Below, one piece after another: positions 52,245 to 60,767 of a DNA stretch of 64,000 nt. The first letter of the stretch is position 1. Each line of letters starts with the position of its first letter. The notes below the pieces were generated by a model. It was not told where the DNA came from. It saw only the letters and a list, made by a program, of their open reading frames with translations, and searched no databases. The stretch comes from a bacterium. GTDB lineage: Bacteria > Myxococcota_A > UBA9160 > UBA4427. Location of the stretch: assembly GCA_024742285.1 (NCBI GenBank), contig JANSYR010000013.1:124001-188000 (forward strand), in the 5' to 3' direction. The position numbers were made by a program, and so were the translations under genes.

Positions 52245-53233
52245 TGGGCGCTCCCGATCGCCGTTCCGACCGTCGCTCCCGGCTCGGATCCTTCGCAGGG
52301 ATGGAACGTGCCCCCCGCATATACACCGTCCCGCCCTCGGAAGCCCGCGGGAACGCTCTCTTCGTCCCAGACGACGCATCGTTCGAGGTCCGCGTCGGCC
52401 GCGACGCGCGCCGATCGGGCGATCACGTTTCCCGACCGCTCGGATTCGTTCGAGAGCGCGCCGGACCAGGCCGACGCCCCGCCGCCCAGCCGCGGCAGAT
52501 CCGGCGGCGCCAGATTCGCGGCGAGGTACTCCGCGGGGGTCCCGACCGGCTCCCAGACGCAGTCCGCGGCCGGAACGATCAACGCCCCGAGCGTCACCGA
52601 CCCCGCCTCCACTCGCGGAATCAGCCAGTCTCGGAGATCCTCGAAGGCCGGACCGCCCGCGTCGGGCCAGCCGTCGATCGACTCGGTGCGAAAGAAGCGC
52701 ACGCTCGTGAAGAGTCCGGCGGCGACTTCGCGCCCGGCGTCCTTCGCGTCGATGCGGGTCTCGCCGATCCGGACAACCCGTCCGTCGGCGTCCACGCCGA
52801 TCGAGCCGAAGGTCCCGATTCGCGGGTCGTCTCGCAGCACGACGGTCACGTCCCAGGGCGACGCCCGGTGGCGGGCGCGCAGGGACGGGAGGTCGAGGTC
52901 GAGCAGCATGTCTCCCGCCAGGACGAGGCAGTCTTCGCTCCCGCGTAGGAAGTCGGCGGCGCGGCGGATCCCGCCGCCGGTGCCGAGGGGCTCGTCCTCG
53001 ACGGACCAGGCGAGGACGAGGCCGGCCGGGTGATCCTGATCGACGGCGCGGCGGATCGAATCGGGCCGATGATGGAGATTGATCAACACCTCGCGGATCC
53101 CGGACGCCGCGAGCAGCTCGAGGAGCAGGCTCACGACCGGGCGTCCGCGAACGGGGAGCGCCGGCTTCGCGCGGTGGTCGGTGAGTGGCGCCATGCGCGT
53201 GCCGAGACCCGCCGCGAGAATCATCGCGCGCAT
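52241..53233 (-). CDS. murU: MurU-like sugar-1-phosphate nucleotidylyltransferase
   Basis: 330 aa. N-terminal MILAAGLGTRMAPLTDHRAKPALPV matches the NTP-transferase motif GxGTRxxPLT-x7-KP. VEDEPLGTGGGI and VLAGDMLLDLD follow. Next to an AmgK-like kinase this fits MurU (MurNAc-1-phosphate uridylyltransferase). The protein is ~100 residues longer than typical MurU, with a C-terminal part (VIARSARVAADADLERCVVW) like a short hexapeptide/left-handed helix, so a GDP-mannose-type enzyme is an alternative. ATG 53233 was chosen; an in-frame GTG lies at 53251. Confidence 0.75.
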   Translation of the reverse strand: MRAMILAAGLGTRMAPLTDHRAKPALPVRGRPVVSLLLELLAASGIREVLINLHHRPDSIRRAVDQDHPAGLVLAWSVEDEPLGTGGGIRRAADFLRGSEDCLVLAGDMLLDLDLPSLRARHRASPWDVTVVLRDDPRIGTFGSIGVDADGRVVRIGETRIDAKDAGREVAAGLFTSVRFFRTESIDGWPDAGGPAFEDLRDWLIPRVEAGSVTLGALIVPAADCVWEPVGTPAEYLAANLAPPDLPRLGGGASAWSGALSNESERSGNVIARSARVAADADLERCVVWDEESVPAGFRGRDGVYAGGTFHPCEGSEPGATVGTAIGSAQ

Positions 53234-53289
53234 TTCCGCCCCGTCCGGCACTCGTTCCCCCTCCTGGTCCCACGGGTCATCGGCCCGTC

Positions 53290-54393
53290 CTACGCTTCCC
53301 GGTTCCCACTATCGGCCGATTCGAGGGCCGCCGTAAGGGCAGCCGTCACCGAAGTGAGTGCCCGCAGCCCCGGAAGGGTGTGTGCTCGCCGCCCCGCTAT
53401 CCGATCGATCAGGTGCAGGCCGCGGGGAATCTCATGCCAGCGGCGTCGATCGCCCCGGGCGACCCCGGCGTGGACCACGTGCGAGACGTCCTTGCAGAGA
53501 CGCGCGAGCGCCAGGGCATCGAAGCGGGCGCGAAACGTCGATGCGTCCGGGGCGTCGGGGAGCGCGGGCCGCGTCCGGTCCAGCGCTTCGTCGACGAAGG
53601 CCTCTTCGTGGTCGACCTGGAGGTCGTAGAGCAGGCAGGCGAGGTCGTACTCCGGCGGGGCCAGGAAGGCGCCCTGGACGTCGATCATGACGAGCCGCGG
53701 CCCCCGGTCCTCGTCGGGGACGAGGTGGAGGTTCTCCGCCTTGTAGTCGCGGTGGGCGAGGCGCCGAGGAGCGGCCTCCGCGAGGTCCGCGATCGCTTCG
53801 AAGAGCGCGTGCGTCTCGGCCGTCTCTTCGTCGGTGCTCTCGCGACCCAGGAGCATCGGCACCGTCCAATGGAGCCATTTCCAGGCCTTGGTCGACACGA
53901 GGCGGCGGTCGTAGCGGCGCCCGAACGCCGGGATCGTGTCGGCCGACGCGTGGAGGGCCTGCAGTCGGGGAAGCCAGCCGCAGGCTTCGAGGGTACGACG
54001 GCGTCGCTCTTCCCCGGAGACCTGGAGCAGGTTCGTCCCGCCCACGTCCTCGAGCAGGTCGACACCCTCGTCGGAGAGTTGGAGGACGCTGTCGGGGACG
54101 GGGAGGCCGGCGTCGGCGAGGAAGCCGCGGAGCGGCTCGAGCGCCGGCTCGTCGAGCCAGGCCGGGGCGTTCGGCCAGTCGCTGGTCTTCGGCGGCACCG
54201 CTCCGTCGTCCTCGATGCGCGCGACGAGGGTCGGCGGGCCCGCGCCATCGTCGAAGAAGAGTCGGTGGAAGCGGCGGGTGCCGAGTCCCGCCGGCATCGC
54301 CTCCGCCCGCACGACCGGGCGTCCGAGGTGGCGCCCCACGAGTCGGGCGAGGCGCTCGTGGTCGCGTGCGACGACCGCGTCGTCGGGGGTCAT
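53290..54393 (-). CDS. amgK: AmgK-like N-acetylmuramate/N-acetylglucosamine kinase
   Basis: 367 aa, aminoglycoside phosphotransferase (APH) fold. Catalytic loop AHRDYKAENLHL with H214, D216 and N221; metal-binding D238 in VMIDVQGA. The N-terminal G-L-G-T-R-R-F-H-R-L region serves as nucleotide-binding loop, as in AmgK (S-x-R-R-Y). AmgK phosphorylates MurNAc at C1 for MurU to convert to UDP-MurNAc, bypassing de novo synthesis. The MurU-like gene is 56 bp downstream, which supports the call over an antibiotic kinase. Confidence 0.82.
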   Translation of the reverse strand: MTPDDAVVARDHERLARLVGRHLGRPVVRAEAMPAGLGTRRFHRLFFDDGAGPPTLVARIEDDGAVPPKTSDWPNAPAWLDEPALEPLRGFLADAGLPVPDSVLQLSDEGVDLLEDVGGTNLLQVSGEERRRRTLEACGWLPRLQALHASADTIPAFGRRYDRRLVSTKAWKWLHWTVPMLLGRESTDEETAETHALFEAIADLAEAAPRRLAHRDYKAENLHLVPDEDRGPRLVMIDVQGAFLAPPEYDLACLLYDLQVDHEEAFVDEALDRTRPALPDAPDASTFRARFDALALARLCKDVSHVVHAGVARGDRRRWHEIPRGLHLIDRIAGRRAHTLPGLRALTSVTAALTAALESADSGNREA

Positions 54394-54432
54394 CGGGTGG
54401 GAGCCGCGCGCTGGACCGTCATCGTCTCGTGA

Positions 54433-55758
54433 CTAGCCGAAGAAGAAGTGGCAGGCGGCCACCGCCCCGAAGAACCCGGCGGTGTCGCCGGCCAGGCAGC
54501 AGAAGAGGGCGTGGCGCCCGTCGACGACCCCCGCGGCGCCGAGATAGACGGCGAGCACGTAGAAGGTCGTCTCGGTCGAGCCCATGAGCGTGGAGGTCAG
54601 CAGGCCGATGAACGAATCCGGCCCGTGGGTCTCGAGGATCTCGCTCATCACGCCGAGGGCCCCGCTCCCCGAGAGCGGGCGCATCAGGGCCATCGGCAGC
54701 ACCTCGGCGGGGACGCCGAGCAGGCGGGTCGCGGGATCGATCCAGCCGACGACGACGTCGAGGGCGCCGGAGGCGCGGAACATGCCGAGGGCCACGAGGA
54801 TGACGACGAGGTAGGGCACGATCGTCGTCGCCACCGAGAGGGCGTCGCGTCCGCCCGCGACCATCGCGTCGTAGATCCGAACGCGCTTCGAGAAGCCGTA
54901 GGTGAGCGCGGCGATGAGCAGCGCCGGCAGGGCCCAGTCGCGCAGGGTGTCGCGAAGTGCCGCGACGAGGCCTCCGCTCGCGAATGAAGCGACCGCGCTC
55001 GAACCGATGGCGAAGACCGTCACGGCCCCGATCGCGTAGACGGCGACCCGGCGTGCCGTCGCGCGGCCCGCGGACTCCGGCTCCGCCGGTAGGGCAGTCG
55101 GGGCGCCGTCGGTCTCGATGTCGCCCACGCTCGGCGCGTTCGGATCCCCGGGGAGCTCCGGGTGATGGCGGAAGATCGGGAAGCGGGAGAGGAGGTAGTA
55201 GGTCGTGACCGCGGTCGTCGTCGAGCAGATCGTCGCGAAGAGGGTGGGCATCCAGATCGCCCAGGGGTCGCTCGAGTTCGCGGCCGCGCGCACGCCGATC
55301 GTGCCGAGGGGCGGGAGGATCGTGACCGCCGAGGCGTTGATCGCCAGGAAGAGGACCATCGCGTTCGAAGCCGAGCCCGAGCCCCGGTTCAGCTTCGACA
55401 GCTCGCTCATCGCCTTCAGGCCGAAGGGCGTCGCGGCATTCGCCATGCCGAGCATGTTCGACGCCATGTTCATGATCATCGCGCCCATCGCCGGATGGTC
55501 CGGGGGCACCTCGGGGAACAGACGGCGCGTGATCGGGGTCAGCGTGCGTGCGACCACGTCCCGAAGACCGGCGTCGAAGACGACGCGCATGAGTCCCAGG
55601 AAGAAGACCATGACGCCGATCAGGCCGATCACGAGCTGCACGGCACTCTTCGCGCTCGAGAAGAGCGAGCCCATCACGAGCGAGAGCTGCTCGGGTCCGT
55701 TCCAGGCCGCGACGAGCAGCGCGGTGAGCGCGATCACCAGCCAGATGGCGTTGAGCAT
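54433..55758 (-). CDS. SpmA-SpmB fusion (nucleoside-recognition/Gate domain membrane protein)
   Basis: 441 aa with about eight membrane segments and two Gate-type domains. N-terminal half like SpmA: GLIGVMVFFLGLMRVVFDAG, MIMNMASNMLGMANAATPFGL. C-terminal half like SpmB: TTIVPYLVVILVALGMFRASG, MRPLSGSGALGVMSEI, LMGSTETTFYVLAVYLGAAG. SpmA and SpmB are separate proteins in endospore formers, where they affect spore core dehydration; fusions occur in non-sporulating Gram-negatives with unknown role. GGGGGGA lies before the ATG. Head of the amgK-murU-MBL operon. The 296-bp gap to the next gene upstream shows no clear promoter. Confidence 0.85.
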   Translation of the reverse strand: MLNAIWLVIALTALLVAAWNGPEQLSLVMGSLFSSAKSAVQLVIGLIGVMVFFLGLMRVVFDAGLRDVVARTLTPITRRLFPEVPPDHPAMGAMIMNMASNMLGMANAATPFGLKAMSELSKLNRGSGSASNAMVLFLAINASAVTILPPLGTIGVRAAANSSDPWAIWMPTLFATICSTTTAVTTYYLLSRFPIFRHHPELPGDPNAPSVGDIETDGAPTALPAEPESAGRATARRVAVYAIGAVTVFAIGSSAVASFASGGLVAALRDTLRDWALPALLIAALTYGFSKRVRIYDAMVAGGRDALSVATTIVPYLVVILVALGMFRASGALDVVVGWIDPATRLLGVPAEVLPMALMRPLSGSGALGVMSEILETHGPDSFIGLLTSTLMGSTETTFYVLAVYLGAAGVVDGRHALFCCLAGDTAGFFGAVAACHFFFG

Positions 55759-56054
55759 CGGTCCCCCCGGTCTCGTCTCTTCGAAGCTCGAAGGCGAGAC
55801 ACCCCGAAGCCCGCGGCGGATCCCCCCTGATCGGCCGCGATTGCTCGCCCGCAGGCTCCCCGATAACCTCGTCGGCGTCAAGCGTGCGCAGCCGTTCCGA
55901 CCGGGGACGTCAAGTGAGCGCGGGCCCCCCCGACAAGATCCATGGTTGGACGCTGCGCCGGCGACCGGGACCGGCCCGGACCCGGCACGGCGGATCCGGT
56001 TTCAGCGAGGATCGCGGTCGGCGTGAAGCGCCGCTCGCGGGGGAGATCGAGGGC

Positions 56055-57596
56055 TTGCGTCGATTCGCGCTTCTGATCACGGCAATGGTGACGCTGACGT
56101 CGCTTCCGGCAGCGGCCGTCGACTCCGCGCCGGCGGCCGAGCCGGTTCCCGTCCGGTCGCCTCTCGCGAAGCGGCTCGACCGGCTGATCCAGCGCGAGCG
56201 GCCGCTCGCTCGAGCGAGCGTGGGCATGCTCGTGGTCCGCGCGTCGGACGGGGCGGTGGTCTACGCGCACGGCGCGGACCGCCTGATGATCCCCGCCTCG
56301 AACCAGAAGATCCTGACGGCCCTCGCGGCGCTCTCGCGGTTCGGACCGACGCATACGTTCAAGACCCGCATCTGGTCGAACGCGCCGCCGGACGCGGACG
56401 GACTGGTCGACACGCTCCTCGTCGAGGGCGGCGGCGACCCGGCGACCAACTCCGAGGACTGGTGGCGGCTCGCCGCGGACCTGCGTCGCCAAGGGCTGCG
56501 CGGGGTGCGTGGGGATCTTCGGGTCGACGATACGCTCTTCGACGGTCCCGGGTGGCATCCGAGCTGGGGAAAGGTGTCGTCCCGCGCCTACCACGCCCCG
56601 GTCGGTGCGCTGACGGCGAACTACGGCTCCTTCATGGTCGCGATCGGCCCCGCGAAGGCGGCCGGGGCGCCGGCGAGCGTGACCGTCGACCCGCCCGTCG
56701 ACTATCTACGGGTGCGCAACCGTGCGACGACGGGGAAGCCCGGCGGGCGCGCGCGGCTCTCCGTGGATCGCTCGCAGGGGCGGAAGAACGAGGGGCCCGC
56801 CGACGAGATCGTCGTCGTGGACGGGACCGCTCGACTCGGCGACGAGATCGACGTGGTCGCAAAGAGCGTGATCGATCCCGGCCTCTATGCCGGCGCCGTC
56901 TTCGCGTACCAGCTGGAAGCGAACGAGGTCTTCGTCGACGGCGACGTCGCTCGAGCGCCGCGGCGCGACGAAGAGTCGTGGTATCTGCTCCACGAGCACA
57001 AATACGGCCGGCGGCTCGACGAGATCGTGAAGCTGTTCATGAAGTACAGCAACAACGCGATCGGCGAATCGCTGCTGAAGAACCTCGCCGCGTGGGACGG
57101 TGCTTCCCTCGATGGGGAGCCGGCGCGCCAGGGGAACTGGCCGGGAGGCGTCCGGGCTCTGCGGCGCCAGATGGAGATCCTCGGCATCGACCTCGGCGAC
57201 GCGAACCTGGTCGACGGCTCCGGGCTCTCGACCCAGAACCGGCTCGCGCCGCGGACCCTCGTTCGCGCGCTCCAGGTGGGACGCAGCCATTTCTCGCTCG
57301 CCCCCGAGTTCATGGCCTCGATGCCGATCGCCCAGCTCGACGGGACCCTCGAGAAGCGTCTGCCCGGCCGACTCGGCCGGATCCGCGCGAAGACGGGGTT
57401 GCTGGCGGACGCCGCGTCGACTTCGCTCTCGGGCTACGCGGAGCGCGACGACGGGGAGACTCTCATCTTCTCGATCGTGGTGAACGGCTTCAGCGGCGGG
57501 GCTGGGAAGGCGATGGACTCGGTCGACCGGCTGGCGGGCGCGCTCCTCGAGGCGCCCCGGGTCGCCGTCGTCGACGAAACGGGGCGACGCCGCTAG
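56055..57596 (+). CDS. dacB: D-alanyl-D-alanine carboxypeptidase/endopeptidase (PBP4 family)
   Basis: 513 aa from TTG 56055, which follows GGGAG and GAGGG and gives an intact signal peptide (RRFALLITAMVTLTSLPAAA). Active-site triad of the penicillin-binding fold: S82-x-x-K85 in ASNQKI, S-N-N in KYSNNAIGE, K-T-G in RAKTGLL. An insert between the first two motifs is characteristic of class C PBP4. It trims and cleaves peptidoglycan cross-links in the periplasm. The stop shares its CTAG with the convergent lytic transglycosylase. Confidence 0.92.
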   Translation: MRRFALLITAMVTLTSLPAAAVDSAPAAEPVPVRSPLAKRLDRLIQRERPLARASVGMLVVRASDGAVVYAHGADRLMIPASNQKILTALAALSRFGPTHTFKTRIWSNAPPDADGLVDTLLVEGGGDPATNSEDWWRLAADLRRQGLRGVRGDLRVDDTLFDGPGWHPSWGKVSSRAYHAPVGALTANYGSFMVAIGPAKAAGAPASVTVDPPVDYLRVRNRATTGKPGGRARLSVDRSQGRKNEGPADEIVVVDGTARLGDEIDVVAKSVIDPGLYAGAVFAYQLEANEVFVDGDVARAPRRDEESWYLLHEHKYGRRLDEIVKLFMKYSNNAIGESLLKNLAAWDGASLDGEPARQGNWPGGVRALRRQMEILGIDLGDANLVDGSGLSTQNRLAPRTLVRALQVGRSHFSLAPEFMASMPIAQLDGTLEKRLPGRLGRIRAKTGLLADAASTSLSGYAERDDGETLIFSIVVNGFSGGAGKAMDSVDRLAGALLEAPRVAVVDETGRRR

Positions 57597-58249
57597 GACC
57601 GGCTCGTACTCGTGGCGGCGTAGCGGTCGGCCGCCCGACGGACCTGCTCGACGTAGAGCTTCGGGACCGACTTGCCGCGGGCGAGTCGTCGGTCGATGCG
57701 CCCCGGGCCCCAGTTGTAGGCGGCGAGGGCGGTGTTCACGTTGCCCTCGTACTTGTCGGCCAGCTCGCGCAGATAGGCCGTTCCGAGACGGACGTTGATC
57801 ACGGGGTCGAAGAGCGTGTCCGGGCCCTTCCAGTCGATGCCGACCCGCTCGGCCATCTCCTTGCCGGTCGGGGGGAGCAGCTGCATAAGGCCGAGCGCGC
57901 CGACGTGGGACTCGGCCAGGTGATAGCCCGCGCTCTCCACCTCGATCACGGCCATCACCAGATCGGGATCGAGGTCGTGGGCGCGCGCTTCCGCGACGAT
58001 CACGCGGGCGAGTCGCCGCCGTTCGCGCTCCGGGAGCGCCGTATGGCGGACCGAGAAACGCTCGAGAATCTGCCGGACGACGACTGCGTCCGCGTCCTCT
58101 TCGGGGGCTGGCGCCGAGACCGCGGGCAGCGACGCCTGCGCCGGCACGGCGACGGCGGACGCGGAACCCGGTTGCGGTTCGGGCGGGCTCGAGAGACTCG
58201 CGCCGATCAGGGCGCAGGCCGCGAGCAGGGCGACGAAGAAGCGATCCAT
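57593..58249 (-). CDS. Lytic transglycosylase (Slt/MltE-like SLT domain)
   Basis: 218 aa. Signal peptide at residues 1-20, a proline/alanine-rich linker to about 50, then an SLT domain: catalytic glutamate in VIEVESAGYH, GALGLMQLLPPTG, FDPVINVRLGTAYLREL, ALAAYNWGPGRID. It cleaves the MurNAc-GlcNAc bond to give 1,6-anhydro-muropeptides, the source of the substrate for AnmK encoded 7 kb away. Gene is 20 nt downstream of a small membrane protein gene and probably co-transcribed with it. Confidence 0.93.
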   Translation of the reverse strand: MDRFFVALLAACALIGASLSSPPEPQPGSASAVAVPAQASLPAVSAPAPEEDADAVVVRQILERFSVRHTALPERERRRLARVIVAEARAHDLDPDLVMAVIEVESAGYHLAESHVGALGLMQLLPPTGKEMAERVGIDWKGPDTLFDPVINVRLGTAYLRELADKYEGNVNTALAAYNWGPGRIDRRLARGKSVPKLYVEQVRRAADRYAATSTSRS

Positions 58250-58269
58250 TTCAGCGGAGCCCCGGCATG

Positions 58270-58608
58270 TCAGGCGAGCCCCGGCCAGGGCGAGAGCCCC
58301 ATGCGCTGGATCGCGTCGACGTTGTTGGCGACGGCGTAGCCCGTCGCGCACGTGATCACGGCGAGCAAACCGATCTTCACCACGCGGTCGAAGACCGAGG
58401 TCGTGAGGACGAAGGCCACGGCACCGAGGGTGACCAGCGAGTCGATCATGAGTCCGCCGGACAGGCCCGCCCATTGGAAGAGCCAGTCGGCGACGGGATT
58501 CGCTTCCGAGACGTTCCAGCCCGAGACCGGTGCCTTCAGGCAGAGCCAGGTCGTCCAGTGGTCTGCGCAGGTCAGCAGGATCGTCGTGAAGGCGAAGAAG
58601 CGCAGCAT
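58270..58608 (-). CDS. Small membrane protein of unknown function
   Basis: 112 aa with three or four hydrophobic helices (LRFFAFTTILLTCADHWTTW, GLMIDSLVTLGAVAFVL, VVKIGLLAVITCATGYAVANN). The first helix holds D-H-W-T-T-W and a following E-A-N-P, a pattern seen in short DUF5658-type membrane proteins of unknown role. ATG 58608 was chosen because upstream codons are not hydrophobic. Leads the lytic transglycosylase gene. Confidence 0.7.
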   Translation of the reverse strand: MLRFFAFTTILLTCADHWTTWLCLKAPVSGWNVSEANPVADWLFQWAGLSGGLMIDSLVTLGAVAFVLTTSVFDRVVKIGLLAVITCATGYAVANNVDAIQRMGLSPWPGLA

Positions 58609-58927
58609 CGTCTTGCTCCGGACTCGGGTGGCGCGGGCGGACCCGCGTGCGTCGACCCGGTATATGAGCAAGGGGCGTGCCCGGCGCCGCGCGCAGGCTG
58701 GAGAGTGGAGCGCGTACGGGCGTCTTCGGCTCTCGATGCCGATGTGTGTCCGCTCCGTCTGGAAGGGCAGTGGAAGTGGAGTTCCCTTCCTGGGTCGTTC
58801 GTGTTCGTCGCTTCGACCGGCAGCGCGAACGAAGAAGACCCGCAAGCGAACGCGTGCGGGTCTTCTCGAGAAGCAGTTTCGTGCGACGGAGCGCGGGCGC
58901 GGGGCCGGCCTCGCTTTGCGTGGTCGT
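58609..58927. other. 319-bp gap, no gene recognised
   Basis: Between the small membrane protein gene and the XRE gene, both on the minus strand. A minus-strand CATATACC about 50 nt before the membrane protein gene may be a -10 region, without a clear -35. An 84-codon plus-strand frame here is arginine-rich and shows no family features. Confidence 0.35.
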
Positions 58928-59167
58928 CTAGCGGGGTCGCCGCATTCGTCCCTTGCCGAAGAGCAGCCAGTCGAGGGAGACGTTCTCCTTCGTGCAGAGC
59001 GTGATCAGGAAGTCCGTGTGGGGCGTCGTCCCGTTCTCGTAGCGGTTGACGTTCTGCTGGAACACGCCGAGGTCGCGCGCGAACTGGCGTTGCGATCGGT
59101 CACCGCGCACTTCGGCGAGGCGTTCGGGGAGCTTCTTCTTGATCCGCTTGACGGCGGCACTCGACAT
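58928..59167 (-). CDS. Small XRE-family helix-turn-helix regulator
   Basis: 79 aa, essentially one HTH_3 domain: RGDRSQRQFARDLGVFQQNVNRYENGTTPH, where SQRQFARDLG and QQNVNRYENG are the two recognition helices, then FLITLCTKENVSLDWLLFGKG, the common XRE C-terminal helix. A GGAAAGG ribosome site precedes the ATG. No toxin gene is next to it, so an antitoxin role is not supported. It could bind the CGGTG/CACCG sequences upstream. Confidence 0.85.
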   Translation of the reverse strand: MSSAAVKRIKKKLPERLAEVRGDRSQRQFARDLGVFQQNVNRYENGTTPHTDFLITLCTKENVSLDWLLFGKGRMRRPR

Positions 59168-59626
59168 GGACGTGGAACCCTTTCCTGGTCGGAGCCGACC
59201 CGGCTCCTTCCGTCTGTGCTGCTGGGAGGTTGGAGTCGATTCATCGCTGACGGCACCGTCTCGACATTCGAGGTCGGGCGCCGCTCGCCCGGTCGTCTCG
59301 TTCCTGCTGATCCGCGTCGCCTTCCCGGGTCTTCCGAACTCGGCGCGAAGGAATCAGGCGGTGTCCGACGAGAAACTTCGTCGGTGACACCGTAATGCGT
59401 AATGAAGGCGACCTTTGATTTGGAACGCGCCGAGTCTATAGAGGGGGCTCTTGAGCGGCAACCCCAATCCCGGCTTCGTGCACAGGTTCGATCGTCCGCG
59501 TTCGCAAACGGTGTGACGAGTGACACCGACGCGGCGCGTTCGGTTAGTCTCGTGCACACTTTTCGACGACCCGTCGACGCCCGTCGTCGTCATCCGGGTC
59601 GTCGTCCTGATGGGTGGGTTCATCGA
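59168..59626. promoter_or_regulatory. Regulatory gap between XRE gene and rsmD with CGGTG/CACCG inverted repeats
   Basis: 459 bp without a gene. Features seen: CGGTGACACCG, a perfect odd palindrome near 59382-59392; a hairpin with CGACGA and TCGTCG arms just before it; and CGGTGT-N8-ACACCG near 59508-59527. The shared CGGTG/CACCG half sites are plausible operators for the neighbouring XRE protein. Directly after the second site GTGACA-N17-GTTAGT could be an rsmD promoter. Confidence 0.35.
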
Positions 59627-60220
59627 GTGCGGATCATCAGCGGTCGGCTTCGCGGTCGCGACCTCGGTCGCGTGCCCGATGGCGTTCGTCCGACGACGGA
59701 CCGCGTGCGCGAGTCCTTGTTCTCCGCGCTCGGTGGCCTCGAGGGCTGCAGGGTGCTCGATCTCTTCGCCGGGACCGGTGCGCTCGGCCTCGAAGCATAT
59801 TCCCGTGGGGCCGAGCGGGTCGTGTTCGTCGAACGCTCGAAGGGCGTCGCGCGTGCTCTGCAGAAGCGATTGTCGATGCTCGGGCTCGAGGACGACGAGG
59901 CGCTTCGCCTCGTGGTCAGCGACGCGCGACGTGCTCTCAGACGCCTGACCGACGGCGATGAAACGCCGTTCGATCTCGCCTTCGTGGACCCGCCCTACGT
60001 CGAGGGCGGGGAGAGCGAGCGCGAGCCGATTCTCGAGGCCCTCTTCGGCGCCGAACTGCTGGGACCGGAGGCGATGGTGGTCGTCGAGGGCCCGACACGT
60101 CATCCTCTTCGGCCCCTGCCCGGGATCCGGGTGGTGGACGAACGTCGCTACGGCGACACTCTGTTGACCTGGCTCACCCCCGGCGAACCGCCGGAGGTCG
60201 CCGATCCTGAAGACCGATGA
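59627..60220 (+). CDS. rsmD: 16S rRNA (guanine966-N2)-methyltransferase
   Basis: 197 aa. Starts directly with VRIISGRLRGR, the typical RsmD N-terminus, from GTG at 59627. RPTTDRVRESLFSAL, VLDLFAGTGALGLEAYSRGA (SAM motif I), VVFVERS and the catalytic FVDPPY follow. It methylates G966 of 16S rRNA. As in many bacteria, coaD lies immediately downstream (43 bp), supporting the assignment and co-transcription. Confidence 0.95.
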   Translation: MRIISGRLRGRDLGRVPDGVRPTTDRVRESLFSALGGLEGCRVLDLFAGTGALGLEAYSRGAERVVFVERSKGVARALQKRLSMLGLEDDEALRLVVSDARRALRRLTDGDETPFDLAFVDPPYVEGGESEREPILEALFGAELLGPEAMVVVEGPTRHPLRPLPGIRVVDERRYGDTLLTWLTPGEPPEVADPEDR

Positions 60221-60263
60221 CGAAGTCGTTCCGCGCTTCGTCGCATCCGGAGTGAATCGAACG

Positions 60264-60767
60264 ATGTCGGACCGGCAGCCGGGCCATCGCCTGGCGCTCT
60301 TTCCCGCGAGCTTCGACCCGATCACGAACGGCCACCTCGACCTGATCGAGCGGAGTCGGGCGCTCTTCGACGAGACGGTGATCGCGGTGGCGCGAAACGT
60401 CTCGAAGAGCGCGACCTTCGACGCCGACGAGCGCATGGAGATCCTGCTCTCGGTGACGCAGGGGATGGACGACGTCTCGGTCCAGGTCTTCGACGGCCTC
60501 GTCGTCCATCACGCCCAACAGATCGGCGCCAACGCGATCATCCGTGGCCTGCGAGCCATGTCGGATTTCGAATACGAGTTCGAGATGGCGCTGATGAACA
60601 AGCACCTCGCGCCGGACGTCGAGATCCTCTTCTTCATGACGAGCCAGGAATATCTCTACGTGAGCTCGTCTCGACTCAAGGAGCTCGTCCGATTCGGGGC
60701 CAGCGTGGACGAGTTCGTGCCGCCGGTCGTCGCGGATGCGCTCAAGCGAAAGCTCGCGTCTAAGTAG
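60264..60767 (+). CDS. coaD: Phosphopantetheine adenylyltransferase
   Basis: 167 aa. Fourth step of coenzyme A synthesis. ALFPASFDPITNGHLDLIERS holds the T/H-x-G-H nucleotidyl motif; IIRGLRAMSDFEYEFEMALMN and YVSSSRLKELVRFGASV are the other CoaD signatures. ATG 60264 was preferred over an in-frame GTG at 60252; GGAG lies 11 nt before the ATG. The stop is directly followed by the dispersed repeat element. Confidence 0.95.
   Translation: MSDRQPGHRLALFPASFDPITNGHLDLIERSRALFDETVIAVARNVSKSATFDADERMEILLSVTQGMDDVSVQVFDGLVVHHAQQIGANAIIRGLRAMSDFEYEFEMALMNKHLAPDVEILFFMTSQEYLYVSSSRLKELVRFGASVDEFVPPVVADALKRKLASK

Noticed and set aside
53290-54393. Aminoglycoside resistance phosphotransferase
   Set aside because: The APH fold is present, but linkage to a MurU-like gene and anmK fits the sugar kinase AmgK better.
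58677-58931. An 84-codon arginine-rich plus-strand frame
   Set aside because: No conserved features, and no good ribosome site; consistent with random open frame in GC-rich DNA.
58928-59167. XRE protein as antitoxin of a toxin-antitoxin pair
   Set aside because: No small toxin-like gene is next to it on either side. The RelE-like domain in this window is 13 kb away and part of a membrane protein.
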